Of a stretch of 7,112 bases of DNA, positions 1 to 6,153 are shown one piece after another. The translations under genes were made by a program, and so were the position numbers. Positions within the stretch are counted from its first letter, which is position 1. The number at the start of each line of letters is the position of its first letter. The notes beneath the pieces are model-generated. The model worked only from the letters and a program-made list of their open reading frames with translations. It was not told the origin of the DNA and made no database searches. Location: contig CALGHE010000135.1 of the NCBI GenBank assembly GCA_937915765.1, forward strand, positions 1 to 7,112, written 5' to 3'. Origin of the DNA: an uncultured Bacteroidales bacterium. Lineage in GTDB: Bacteria; Bacteroidota; Bacteroidia; Bacteroidales; Paludibacteraceae.

Positions 1-427
1 TGGTATTTTGTATACAATGCTTCATTTAAATAGAATGAAGTATATGATGGATAAGCCGGAACTGCGCGAAAGGTTGGGAAATGTAGTGTCTCGTTTTCAT
101 GATGGTCTGCGCAAGGCCGGGCTTGAAATAGGGAACACCATGTCGCCGGTGACGCCGGTTTATATGCCTATACACAATATGCAGGAGGCTGTGCACATGA
201 TGGTTGACTTGCGTGAAACGTACAATATTTTTTGTGTCATGATTATCTATCCGTACATTCAGCAGGACAAGGTGCTTTTGCGCTTTATCCCTACTGCCAC
301 GCACACGTTGGAGGATGTTGACTATACGGTCGAGTCTTTGGCTAAAATTTATGAAAATTTAAAGGCGGGCAAGTATATTGATAACAAGCCTATTTCAAGA
401 CCCGCAATAGAGGAGGAGCAGCAATGA
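1..427 (+). CDS. spt: Alpha-oxoamine synthase family PLP enzyme, C-terminal part; probable serine palmitoyltransferase
   Basis: Only the last ~142 codons are present; the reading frame is open to the left edge (first full codon at base 2), so the true start and the PLP-binding lysine lie upstream. What is visible matches the small C-terminal domain of class I/II fold-type I aminotransferases: an SPVTPVYM strand, an ETYNIFCVMIIYP segment, and LLRFIPTATHT, whose Arg (codon 281-283) aligns with the carboxylate-binding Arg of the family. The ATHTLEDVDYTVE ending and the YGIFC-like segment recall Bacteroidetes serine palmitoyltransferases, which condense serine with a fatty acyl thioester in the first step of sphingolipid synthesis. 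The alternative is 2-amino-3-ketobutyrate CoA ligase (Kbl), a close relative. Family assignment is firm; the exact substrate is inferred. Its TGA overlaps the next ATG (ATGA), suggesting co-translation. Confidence 0.85.
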   Translation, partial: GILYTMLHLNRMKYMMDKPELRERLGNVVSRFHDGLRKAGLEIGNTMSPVTPVYMPIHNMQEAVHMMVDLRETYNIFCVMIIYPYIQQDKVLLRFIPTATHTLEDVDYTVESLAKIYENLKAGKYIDNKPISRPAIEEEQQ

Positions 428-906
428 AATATACAAAGGAGCAGAATATAGAGTTTATGCGCAAAGCGATTGCTTTGTCTGACGAGAGTGTCGATGCTGG
501 CGGCGGACCTTTTGGCGCTGTTATTGTGAAGGACGGCAAGGTGGTTGGTGCTGCTGCAAATAGAGTTACTCTGAACAATGACCCGACCGCTCATGCGGAG
601 GTTATGGCTATTCGTGAGGCTTGTCAGAATTTGGGCACTTTCGATTTGTCCGGTTGCACGCTTTATGCGTCGTGCGAGCCTTGCCCTATGTGCTTGTCGG
701 CTATATATTGGGCAAGAATTGACGAGTATTTTTATGCTAATGACAAAAACGACGCGAAGTCTATCGATTTTGACGATGCGTTCATCTACGAAGAGATAGA
801 CAAAAAGCCTGAGGAACGTTATATAAAGCGCGGACAGATTATAAGGGACGAGGCAATTAAAGTTTTTGAAAAGTGGAGAGAGAAAGACGATAAAGTCAGG
901 TATTGA
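424..906 (+). CDS. guaD: Guanine deaminase (cytidine-deaminase-like zinc enzyme)
   Basis: This 160-residue cytoplasmic protein has the zinc-deaminase signature: HAE at 57-59 (His57 zinc ligand, Glu59 proton shuttle) and PCPMC at 86-90 (Cys87 and Cys90 zinc ligands). Its length, NDPTAHAEV, SCEPCPMCLSAIYWAR and FDDAFIYEEID segments follow Bacillus subtilis GuaD closely rather than the tRNA adenosine deaminase TadA. In GuaD the Asp of the FDD(S/A)F loop and a C-terminal Tyr contributed by a domain-swapped partner contact guanine; here Asp117/118 are present and the protein ends in Tyr160, supporting guanine as the substrate (guanine to xanthine plus ammonia, purine salvage). The start is well supported: AGGAGGAG at 411-418 sits 5 bp before the ATG, inside the end of the upstream gene. 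It is the last gene of its unit, followed by a terminator. Confidence 0.9.
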   Translation: MKYTKEQNIEFMRKAIALSDESVDAGGGPFGAVIVKDGKVVGAAANRVTLNNDPTAHAEVMAIREACQNLGTFDLSGCTLYASCEPCPMCLSAIYWARIDEYFYANDKNDAKSIDFDDAFIYEEIDKKPEERYIKRGQIIRDEAIKVFEKWREKDDKVRY

Positions 907-935
907 TCTGGCGTCACGTTTTCTGTATAAGGTGC

Positions 936-968
936 AAGCATAGAGCCTTTTAGGGTTCTGTGCTTTTT
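936..968 (+). terminator. Intrinsic terminator after guaD
   Basis: A 12-bp stem (936-947 with 954-965, two G-U pairs) closes a TTTTAG loop, and the 3' arm runs into five T (964-968). It lies 30 bp after the guaD stop and separates that unit from the radical-SAM gene. It also shows that the TTG at 967, in frame with the next gene, cannot be a start. Confidence 0.8.
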
Positions 969-1038
969 GTATTGCGACGGTGCTGCGTGTTCGAGGAATA
1001 TGATGTCGCTTTTTATAGAACTCACCTATAGTTTATGT

Positions 1039-2052
1039 ATGGCTGTATCTAATTCAAAACATTCAAATATACCAATATTCATTCCGGAACTGGCTTGCCC
1101 GCATCAGTGCGTTTTTTGCAATCAGGCTAAAATCAGCGGAGCGCAAAATGTGCCGCCGCCTGAAGATGTGCCTTCTATCGTGGAGGCTTATTTAAGCACT
1201 ATGAACGACGGACGGGAGATTGAAATTGCTTTCTTCGGAGGTTCGTTCACTGGTATTCCGGTCGATTTGCAGCGCGAGTATCTGAAGGCGGCTTATCATT
1301 ATAAAAAAGAGGGATTGGTCTCTGGCATTCGTCTGTCAACGCGTCCTGATTATATATCAGAAGAGATTGTGGAGCTGTTGCTGGAGTTTGGCGTGACGGC
1401 GGTTGAGCTGGGTGCCCAATCTACTAACGATGAGGTGCTTGTGGCTTCTGGGCGCGGTCACAATTTCTCTCACCTGAAGAATGCTGCCGGACTGATACGC
1501 AAAAGCGGCATTTCGCTTGGGCTGCAGATGATGGTGGGGCTGCCTGCTGATTCTAAGGAGCGTTCCTTGCAAACCGCTCGTGATATAGTGAATTTAGGTG
1601 CTGATAACACGCGCATATACCCGACGCTGGTGATTAAGGGGACTGCGCTGGAACGTCTTATGAATCAAGGGAAATATCTCCCGTTGTCGCTTGACGAGGC
1701 TGTGGAAACCTCCAAGGAAATTTTGAAGGTCTTTAATAATGCAGGTGTTAAAGTTCTTAGAATTGGCTTGCACCAGTCTGATGAGTTGTCGCCCGAAAAG
1801 TCTTTGGCCGCCGGCCCTTACCATCGCTCCTTTAGCGAGCTTGTGCAGACTGAGCTTTGGTATGATTTGCTGAAAGAACAGTTGGGCGGATATAAAGGAA
1901 ATGTAGAGGTTTTGGTGAATGGTTCGCAGGTTAATTTTGTTTACGGATATGAGGGGAAAAACCGCAAGCGTCTTGCTGCCGACGGTGTTTTCATTAAAGT
2001 GAGTGGACGTTCAGATTTGGGAAAATATGAAACGAGGATTAGTGCTGGTTGA
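1039..2052 (+). CDS. Elp3-like radical SAM protein without acetyltransferase domain
   Basis: The protein (337 aa from this ATG) has the radical SAM cluster motif CX3CX2C as Cys20, Cys24 and Cys27 in ACPHQCVFC, which binds the [4Fe-4S] cluster that cleaves S-adenosylmethionine. This is followed by FFGGSFTGIP (65-74), IRLSTRPD (97-104) and VELGAQS (122-128). The spacing and the later AGPYHRSFSELV block match the COG1243/Elp3-like family. True Elp3 continues into a GNAT domain of over 100 residues, which is absent here; instead there is a short unassigned C-terminal region. The substrate is unknown; tRNA modification is a guess by kinship only. Start choice: ATG 1039 leaves 19 residues before the first Cys, as in relatives I recall. 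ATG 1003 adds 12 residues and has a better ribosome site (GAGGAA, 993-998), so it remains possible. The 3' end overlaps the next gene by 26 bp. Confidence 0.85.
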   Translation: MAVSNSKHSNIPIFIPELACPHQCVFCNQAKISGAQNVPPPEDVPSIVEAYLSTMNDGREIEIAFFGGSFTGIPVDLQREYLKAAYHYKKEGLVSGIRLSTRPDYISEEIVELLLEFGVTAVELGAQSTNDEVLVASGRGHNFSHLKNAAGLIRKSGISLGLQMMVGLPADSKERSLQTARDIVNLGADNTRIYPTLVIKGTALERLMNQGKYLPLSLDEAVETSKEILKVFNNAGVKVLRIGLHQSDELSPEKSLAAGPYHRSFSELVQTELWYDLLKEQLGGYKGNVEVLVNGSQVNFVYGYEGKNRKRLAADGVFIKVSGRSDLGKYETRISAG

Positions 2053-2728
2053 TGGACGCTCGGCTTTGAACGTTCTGGAAAGACTTGGTGATTTTGCAGA
2101 TGAAGTTGTGCCGTTCATGACAGATGGCGTGACGTACGAGTCTGTCTCTTGTCACCCGGATGTATTTGTGTATCAGGACGAAATGGGGCTTGTGGTGGCT
2201 CCAAACTCGCCAAGAGCCTTGTTCGATGCTTTGAATAGACATTCTGTTTGTTTTGAGATTGGCACGAGCTTGGTTGGCAGTCTGCTGGAGAATTCATGTT
2301 ATTATAATTGCGTGGCTACAAAAAATAGTTTTTTTGCAAAGTGCGGATTTGCAGATGTTTGTGTTACAGACAGGAATTTGCAGAAACGATTCGTGAATTT
2401 GCCGCAGTCGTATGTTCGGTGTTCTATGTTGTCATTGCCGGACGAGGCTGTTATCACATCAGACAGAGGGATTGAAAAGTGTGTGCGAAAGGAGGGGTAC
2501 GAGTGTTTTTATTTCAGTCCTGAAGATATTAGGATAAAGGTGCATAAGTACGGTTTTTTAGGTGGAACTTGCGGAATGCTGCACGAAGACACTATTGTTT
2601 TTAACGGTAATCCGCTCAGGCATGATTCGGGACGCGGACTGTATGATTTTTTAGAAAAGCACGAAGTCAGACCTGTAGCTCTTGCAGATGATTATTTATA
2701 TGACGGAGGCGGACTGTTTTTTATTTAA
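2027..2728 (+). CDS. GME-fold-like protein of unknown function (resembles DUF6873)
   Basis: This 233-aa protein has no signal peptide or membrane segment, so it is probably cytoplasmic. HPDVFVYQD (43-51), KYGFLGGTCGML (174-185), DTIVFNGN (188-195) and the terminal LYDGGGLFFI (224-233) resemble what I recall of DUF6873 proteins, which are placed in the guanidine-modifying-enzyme superfamily (arginine deiminase, amidinotransferases). Active members carry a catalytic Cys shortly after a C-terminal GGG (for example GGGxHC). Here the protein ends four residues after GGG with no Cys, so classical catalysis is doubtful. It has ten cysteines. The ATG at 2027 lies inside the radical-SAM gene; a GTG at 2003 would add 8 residues but is less likely. 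The 26-bp overlap implies translational coupling and a shared process with that enzyme. The family assignment is from memory and moderate; the function is unknown. Confidence 0.7.
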   Translation: MKRGLVLVDGRSALNVLERLGDFADEVVPFMTDGVTYESVSCHPDVFVYQDEMGLVVAPNSPRALFDALNRHSVCFEIGTSLVGSLLENSCYYNCVATKNSFFAKCGFADVCVTDRNLQKRFVNLPQSYVRCSMLSLPDEAVITSDRGIEKCVRKEGYECFYFSPEDIRIKVHKYGFLGGTCGMLHEDTIVFNGNPLRHDSGRGLYDFLEKHEVRPVALADDYLYDGGGLFFI

Positions 2729-2773
2729 GGTGGGTTCTATGTAAAAAGTAAAGATTAATAAAAAGATGTAATA

Positions 2774-3165
2774 ATGAAAAAAAGATTTATTTTTTAGTTC
2801 TAAGTTTTTTGATAATGATAGTTTCTTGTCATTGTCCTCAATAGGGCCAACGTCAACAGAATCTTCTGAAATGTCTAAAAAAAGGTTGTTTTAATGCAGA
2901 TTGCAAATACACATTTGAACCATTCGACTCAGCAACGTCAATAAATATTAAAGAAATATATTCTGAATATACTCAAATGGGACCTTGTGATGAGGGGTCT
3001 TGTTATACTTTAAAGAGTAGGCAAATTGTAATCATATTACAGGAAGATTCAATAAAGCCAATTTTGGTTAATACATCATGGAGGAGAAAGAATCCCTACA
3101 GGTTTCTGCACGTTCGGAATAGCAATTCGCCCTCTCATATACGGTTCTTTCATTTAAAAGATTAA
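2774..3165 (+). pseudogene. Broken small lipoprotein gene (frameshift plus in-frame TAG)
   Basis: ATG 2774 begins MKKRFIF and stops at TAG 2795-2797. Moving to frame 1 at the six-T run (2790-2795) gives LVLSFLIMIVSCHCPQ, completing a lipoprotein signal peptide with lipobox IVSC. This frame then meets TAG at 2842-2844 and is open from 2845 to the TAA at 3163-3165. The reconstructed product would be about 129 residues with several paired cysteines (CLKKGC, DCKY, GPCDEGSC). I recognise no domain. One lost T and one nonsense change are enough to explain the damage. The stretch is much more AT-rich than the flanking genes, suggesting acquisition. The last ~8 codons lie in the left arm of the inverted repeat at 3139, so the natural C-terminus may be missing. 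A downstream start at ATG 2977 (62 aa) could make only a fragment without the signal peptide. Confidence 0.7.
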
Positions 3166-3187
3166 GCTTTCCGCCTTGCGTTTTTTG

Positions 3188-3208
3188 TGCCTGGAAGGCA
3201 ATACAAAG
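3188..3208 (+). repeat. Direct repeat copy 1 (TGCCTGGAAGGCA...)
   Basis: TGCCTGGAAGGCAATAC followed by AAAG. It recurs 77 bp downstream with one substitution and one inserted C. The core folds into a GCCT/AGGC hairpin with a GGA loop, extended by TTTTGT pairing with ACAAAG. Confidence 0.75.
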
Positions 3209-3264
3209 CGTAGCGACGGTAACCCGAGACGAAGTCACGGGAACCGGGCGGTATGACGAGGAGC

Positions 3265-3286
3265 TGCCTGGAAGGCAGTACCAAAG
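3265..3286 (+). repeat. Direct repeat copy 2 (TGCCTGGAAGGCA...)
   Basis: TGCCTGGAAGGCAGTACC followed by AAAG, the second copy of the repeat at 3188. Its core, with the preceding C, forms a perfect 6-bp stem CTGCCT/AGGCAG around a GGA loop. Confidence 0.75.
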
Positions 3287-3376
3287 TTCTTTGCAGTATC
3301 ACGTCTTAAGAAAATTTTAAATGAAAGAGCCGTATTGTAAGACGGCCTTAATGTCACCTTTTTAACATTTTTTAAT

Positions 3377-3406
3377 ATTGATTGTAGAATAATAGTTTTA
3401 TCTTTG
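3377..3406 (+). promoter_or_regulatory. Bacteroidota-type promoter for the calcium ATPase gene
   Basis: The -7 box TATCTTTG (3399-3406) matches TAnnTTTG exactly. An upstream ATTG (3377-3380) is an acceptable -33 element (consensus TTTG) with an 18-bp spacer. Transcription would start a few bases after 3406, giving a short leader of about 25-30 nt to ATG 3441. Confidence 0.75.
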
Positions 3407-3440
3407 CGGTCAATTTGATTTAGAATTGAAATTATTTAAT

Positions 3441-5996
3441 ATGAAAGAAGAAAAGAACTTAGGGCTAACCGATGCGGAAGTGCAGGAGAGCAGAAGGTTG
3501 CATGGACAGAATCTTTTGACACCCCCGGAGACTACGCCTTGGTGGAAACTTTATCTTGAAAAGTTTCAAGATCCGATTATTGTGATTTTGCTGGTGGCTA
3601 CGCTAGTTTCGCTTCTCTCTGGCTTGCAGAGCGGAGAGTTTACAGAGTCGTTGGGTATCATTTTTGCGGTGCTTATAGCTACTGGAGTTGGTTTTTGGCA
3701 GGAGTACGACGCGCAGCGCAAATTTGACGCTCTGAAGGCGGAAACAGACTTCGAAACGGTCAAGGTGCGCAGAAACGGAGAGGTGGTCGAAGTCACAAAA
3801 GACCAGCTGGTTGTGGGCGATGTGGTGCTGCTCTCTTCTGGCGACGAGATTCCCGCCGATATAGAATTGATTAATTCTGTTGATATGAAAGTTTCGGAAG
3901 CTGCTATGACGGGTGAGTCTGTCGCAGTTTCAAAGTACCCTATAAACGAGCCTTATTCAGGTTCCGGTTTCGCTCCTAATCTTTTGCTTCGAGGCACAAC
4001 GGTGGAGCAGGGCCTTGGCGAGGGTGTCGTGGTTAAGGTTGGCGATGAAACGGAGATTGGCAAGACTACTCGTCAGGCTTCGGAGGAGACGCATAACAAG
4101 ACGCCTTTGGAAGAGAAATTGCATGAGCTTGCCGGAAAAATTAATATCGTGGCTTTCGGTATCGCCATCACCATGTTTGTGATATTGAATGTGGTGCATT
4201 GGGACTTTGCTCTTGGTGATTCTGCGTTTGCCATGTCGCAAGAGACTCTTCTGGTGGAACTTAAGTTCCTCATGATTGCGGTAGCTGTTATTATTATGGC
4301 TGTTCCGGAAGGCTTGCCGCTTTCTGTCACTTTGGCTTTGGCTTTCTCCATGAAGACTATGGCAAAGGAGAACAATCTTGTGAAAAAGATGCACGCCTGC
4401 GAAACTATCGGCTCTGTGAACGTGATTTTCACGGACAAGACAGGCACTTTGACGCAGAATTGCATGACGGTTGTGGAAACGGACGAGAAAGACGGAGACC
4501 TGATGTCGCTCGTGGGAGCGCTGAACTCTACCGCAAACTGGTCGGGCGACGCTCGTGTTATCGGCAATCCTACAGAAGCTGCTATTCTGAAATCGTTAGG
4601 ACGAGACAAAACTGAAAATCTTCGTTCTTCCTACGAAGTTATCTCTTGCATCCCTTTTTCGAGCGCGTACAAGTACATGGTCTCTTATGTGGAAAATAAG
4701 GAGACAAAAGAGCGTGTTCTCCTGATGAAGGGGGCGCCGGAAGTTGTGGCACGAATTATTTGCAGAAATGATTTTCTTGACGAAGTGTCTGTTCAGCAGT
4801 CTCGAGGACGAAGGGCGATTGCGGCTGTGGTCATAGACGGCGAGTTTGACAATGTAAAGGGCAAACTGGAAAATGGCGAGACGCTTTCTGATGCGAAGTA
4901 CGTTGGGACCTGGTTCATCGAAGACCCTGTGCGCGAAGATGTGCCAGTAGCTATAGAAAAATGTTACGGAGCTGGCATTGACGTTGTCATGATGACGGGA
5001 GACAATATCAAGACTGCCTCTGAAATTGGTCGTCAGGCAGGATTCAAAGATGTGTGGAGCATTGAGGCGAAGGATTTTTGGACTGCGATAGAAAACCCTC
5101 AGAACGGACGTGTTTTGCCTAATGTTATAGCGCGATGCACTCCTGCAAACAAGTTGGAGATATTGAATTGGGCGCAGGACAAAAGGTATGTGTGCGCAAT
5201 GACCGGCGATGGCGTGAACGACTCTCCGTCTTTGAACCATGCGGATGTGGGTATCGCTATGGGTACAGGCACGTCTGTGGCTAAGGAGGCTGCTGACATA
5301 GTGCTTCTTGACGATGCTTTCCCTTCTATTGTGACTGGTGTGAAATGGGGCAGGTCTTTGTTTAAAAACATAAGGAACTTCTTGTTCTTGCAGTTGTCCA
5401 TAAACGTTTCGGCTTGTCTTGTTGCGGTGTTCGGCCCGCTGGTTGGCGTTGAGATGCCGTTCGCCGTGACGCAGATTTTATGGATTAACCTTGTGATGGA
5501 CTCGCTTGCGGCTATTGCGTTGGCTTCTGAGCCGGCAGACGAAAGGGTGCTACTCGAAAAGCCGAGAGACAGAGAAGAGTTCATCATTAACAAGCCTTTG
5601 GCAAGGGCGATATTCGGGTTTGGCGGATTTGTGTGGATTCTTTGCACTGTGATTCTTTACAAGCACGAGGCTATTCAGGAGGCGTTAGGTTTATCCGAAA
5701 CAGCATTCAAAGCCACATTCTTCGGAGGCTATATGATTATGAACTGGTGGAATATGTTCAATGCGCGCGTGATAGGCAAGAATAAGTCGGTGTTCTCAGG
5801 ACTTGGCAGCAACGCTAAATTTACAGGAATACTTTTGTTCATCGCAGTTGTGACAATTCTTGTGGTGCAGTTTGGCGGAGAGTTCTTCCAGACCGAGCCG
5901 CTCTCTTTGGACATTTGGCTTATGATATTTGCGCTGACCTCTCCTGTCGTTATTGTGAGAGAGCTTTATTTCCAGTTGTTCGGAAAGAAAAAATGA
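3441..5996 (+). CDS. Calcium-transporting P-type ATPase, PMCA-like (type IIB)
   Basis: This complete 851-aa inner-membrane pump shows all P-type landmarks: TGES (157-160, actuator dephosphorylation), DKTGTLT with phosphorylated Asp332, KGAPE (430-434, nucleotide domain), TGD (519-521) and TGDGVND (588-594). About ten hydrophobic segments are visible: two before TGES, two around PEGLP (289-293), and six after the hinge, ending in FALTSPVVIVREL. PEGLPL, the Asn in TM5 (Asn655, SINVSA) and NLVMD in TM6 (683-687) fit the single calcium site of plasma-membrane-type pumps, as do ACETIGSV and the LWINLVMDSLAAIALASEP block. There is no calmodulin-binding tail. The likely role is ATP-driven calcium export. 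An in-frame TTG at 3426 would add 5 residues but falls very close to the predicted transcription start, so the ATG is preferred. It is flanked by its own promoter and terminator, so monocistronic. Confidence 0.93.
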   Translation: MKEEKNLGLTDAEVQESRRLHGQNLLTPPETTPWWKLYLEKFQDPIIVILLVATLVSLLSGLQSGEFTESLGIIFAVLIATGVGFWQEYDAQRKFDALKAETDFETVKVRRNGEVVEVTKDQLVVGDVVLLSSGDEIPADIELINSVDMKVSEAAMTGESVAVSKYPINEPYSGSGFAPNLLLRGTTVEQGLGEGVVVKVGDETEIGKTTRQASEETHNKTPLEEKLHELAGKINIVAFGIAITMFVILNVVHWDFALGDSAFAMSQETLLVELKFLMIAVAVIIMAVPEGLPLSVTLALAFSMKTMAKENNLVKKMHACETIGSVNVIFTDKTGTLTQNCMTVVETDEKDGDLMSLVGALNSTANWSGDARVIGNPTEAAILKSLGRDKTENLRSSYEVISCIPFSSAYKYMVSYVENKETKERVLLMKGAPEVVARIICRNDFLDEVSVQQSRGRRAIAAVVIDGEFDNVKGKLENGETLSDAKYVGTWFIEDPVREDVPVAIEKCYGAGIDVVMMTGDNIKTASEIGRQAGFKDVWSIEAKDFWTAIENPQNGRVLPNVIARCTPANKLEILNWAQDKRYVCAMTGDGVNDSPSLNHADVGIAMGTGTSVAKEAADIVLLDDAFPSIVTGVKWGRSLFKNIRNFLFLQLSINVSACLVAVFGPLVGVEMPFAVTQILWINLVMDSLAAIALASEPADERVLLEKPRDREEFIINKPLARAIFGFGGFVWILCTVILYKHEAIQEALGLSETAFKATFFGGYMIMNWWNMFNARVIGKNKSVFSGLGSNAKFTGILLFIAVVTILVVQFGGEFFQTEPLSLDIWLMIFALTSPVVIVRELYFQLFGKKK

Positions 5997-6033
5997 TAAA
6001 GATGTTCTTAGCAAAGTGATTTGCGATTAGTTT

Positions 6034-6069
6034 AAGCCGAGGGTTGGAATTTCCTGCTCTCGGCTTTTT
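6034..6069 (+). terminator. Intrinsic terminator after the calcium ATPase gene
   Basis: AAGCCGAG (6034-6041) pairs with CTCGGCTT (6059-6066); the stem can extend by G-T and G-C pairs into the loop. The 3' arm continues into five T (6065-6069). It lies 38 bp after the stop codon. Confidence 0.9.
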
Positions 6070-6126
6070 GTCCGTTTTGTTAAAAAAAATTATTAATAGA
6101 GGATAGATATAATCTAAACTTTTACT

Positions 6127-6134
6127 TATTTTTG
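6127..6134 (+). promoter_or_regulatory. Bacteroidota-type -7 box before the glucosaminidase gene
   Basis: TATTTTTG fits TAnnTTTG and is followed by CGG, as in the promoter at 3399 (TATCTTTGCGG). It lies 19 bp before the ATG at 6154. I see no good -33 TTTG about 19 bp upstream, so the call rests on the -7 box and its position after a terminator. Confidence 0.6.
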
Positions 6135-6153
6135 CGGAATATATAAATAGAGC

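Larger units (their letters stand above)
3139..3335. repeat. Structured inverted-repeat element (MITE-like or RNA element)
   Basis: The 197-bp segment is bounded by inverted repeats of 21 bp, 3139-3159 (ATACGG...TTTAAAA) and 3315-3335 (TTTTAAA...CCGTAT). They match at 20 of 21 positions; the exception, T3145 against G3329, is a U-G pair in a + strand transcript. The interior is dense in small hairpins: 3179-3210, 3218-3245 (CCCG/CGGG and GAC/GTC around a GAA loop), 3264-3278 (CTGCCT/AGGCAG) and a weak one at 3282-3293. It has higher GC than the flanks and no convincing reading frame. No target-site duplication is visible at the ends. It could be a non-autonomous mobile repeat or a folded RNA; copy number elsewhere in the genome would decide. 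Confidence 0.65.

Noticed and set aside
2774..2844. Programmed -1 frameshifting at the T run of the lipoprotein gene
   Set aside because: The shifted frame meets a TAG 48 bp later, so a shift would not yield a full protein. No stimulatory structure is evident just downstream. Decay is simpler.
3172..3186. Possible terminator CGC-CTT-GCG followed by six T after the pseudogene
   Set aside because: The stem is only three pairs. The T run is better explained as part of the longer hairpin at 3179-3210.
3139..3335. Classical insertion sequence with transposase
   Set aside because: The element is under 200 bp, has no transposase frame and no visible target duplication.
3957..4394. - strand frame of 145 codons, His/Ser-rich
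   Set aside because: It is the antisense shadow of the ATPase coding region and has no supporting start context or motif.
4073..5647. Long open frames on the - strand (4073-4609, 4596-5240, 5099-5647)
   Set aside because: They lie wholly opposite the calcium ATPase gene, whose full-length protein has every family motif. Their translations show no domain or coherent composition.
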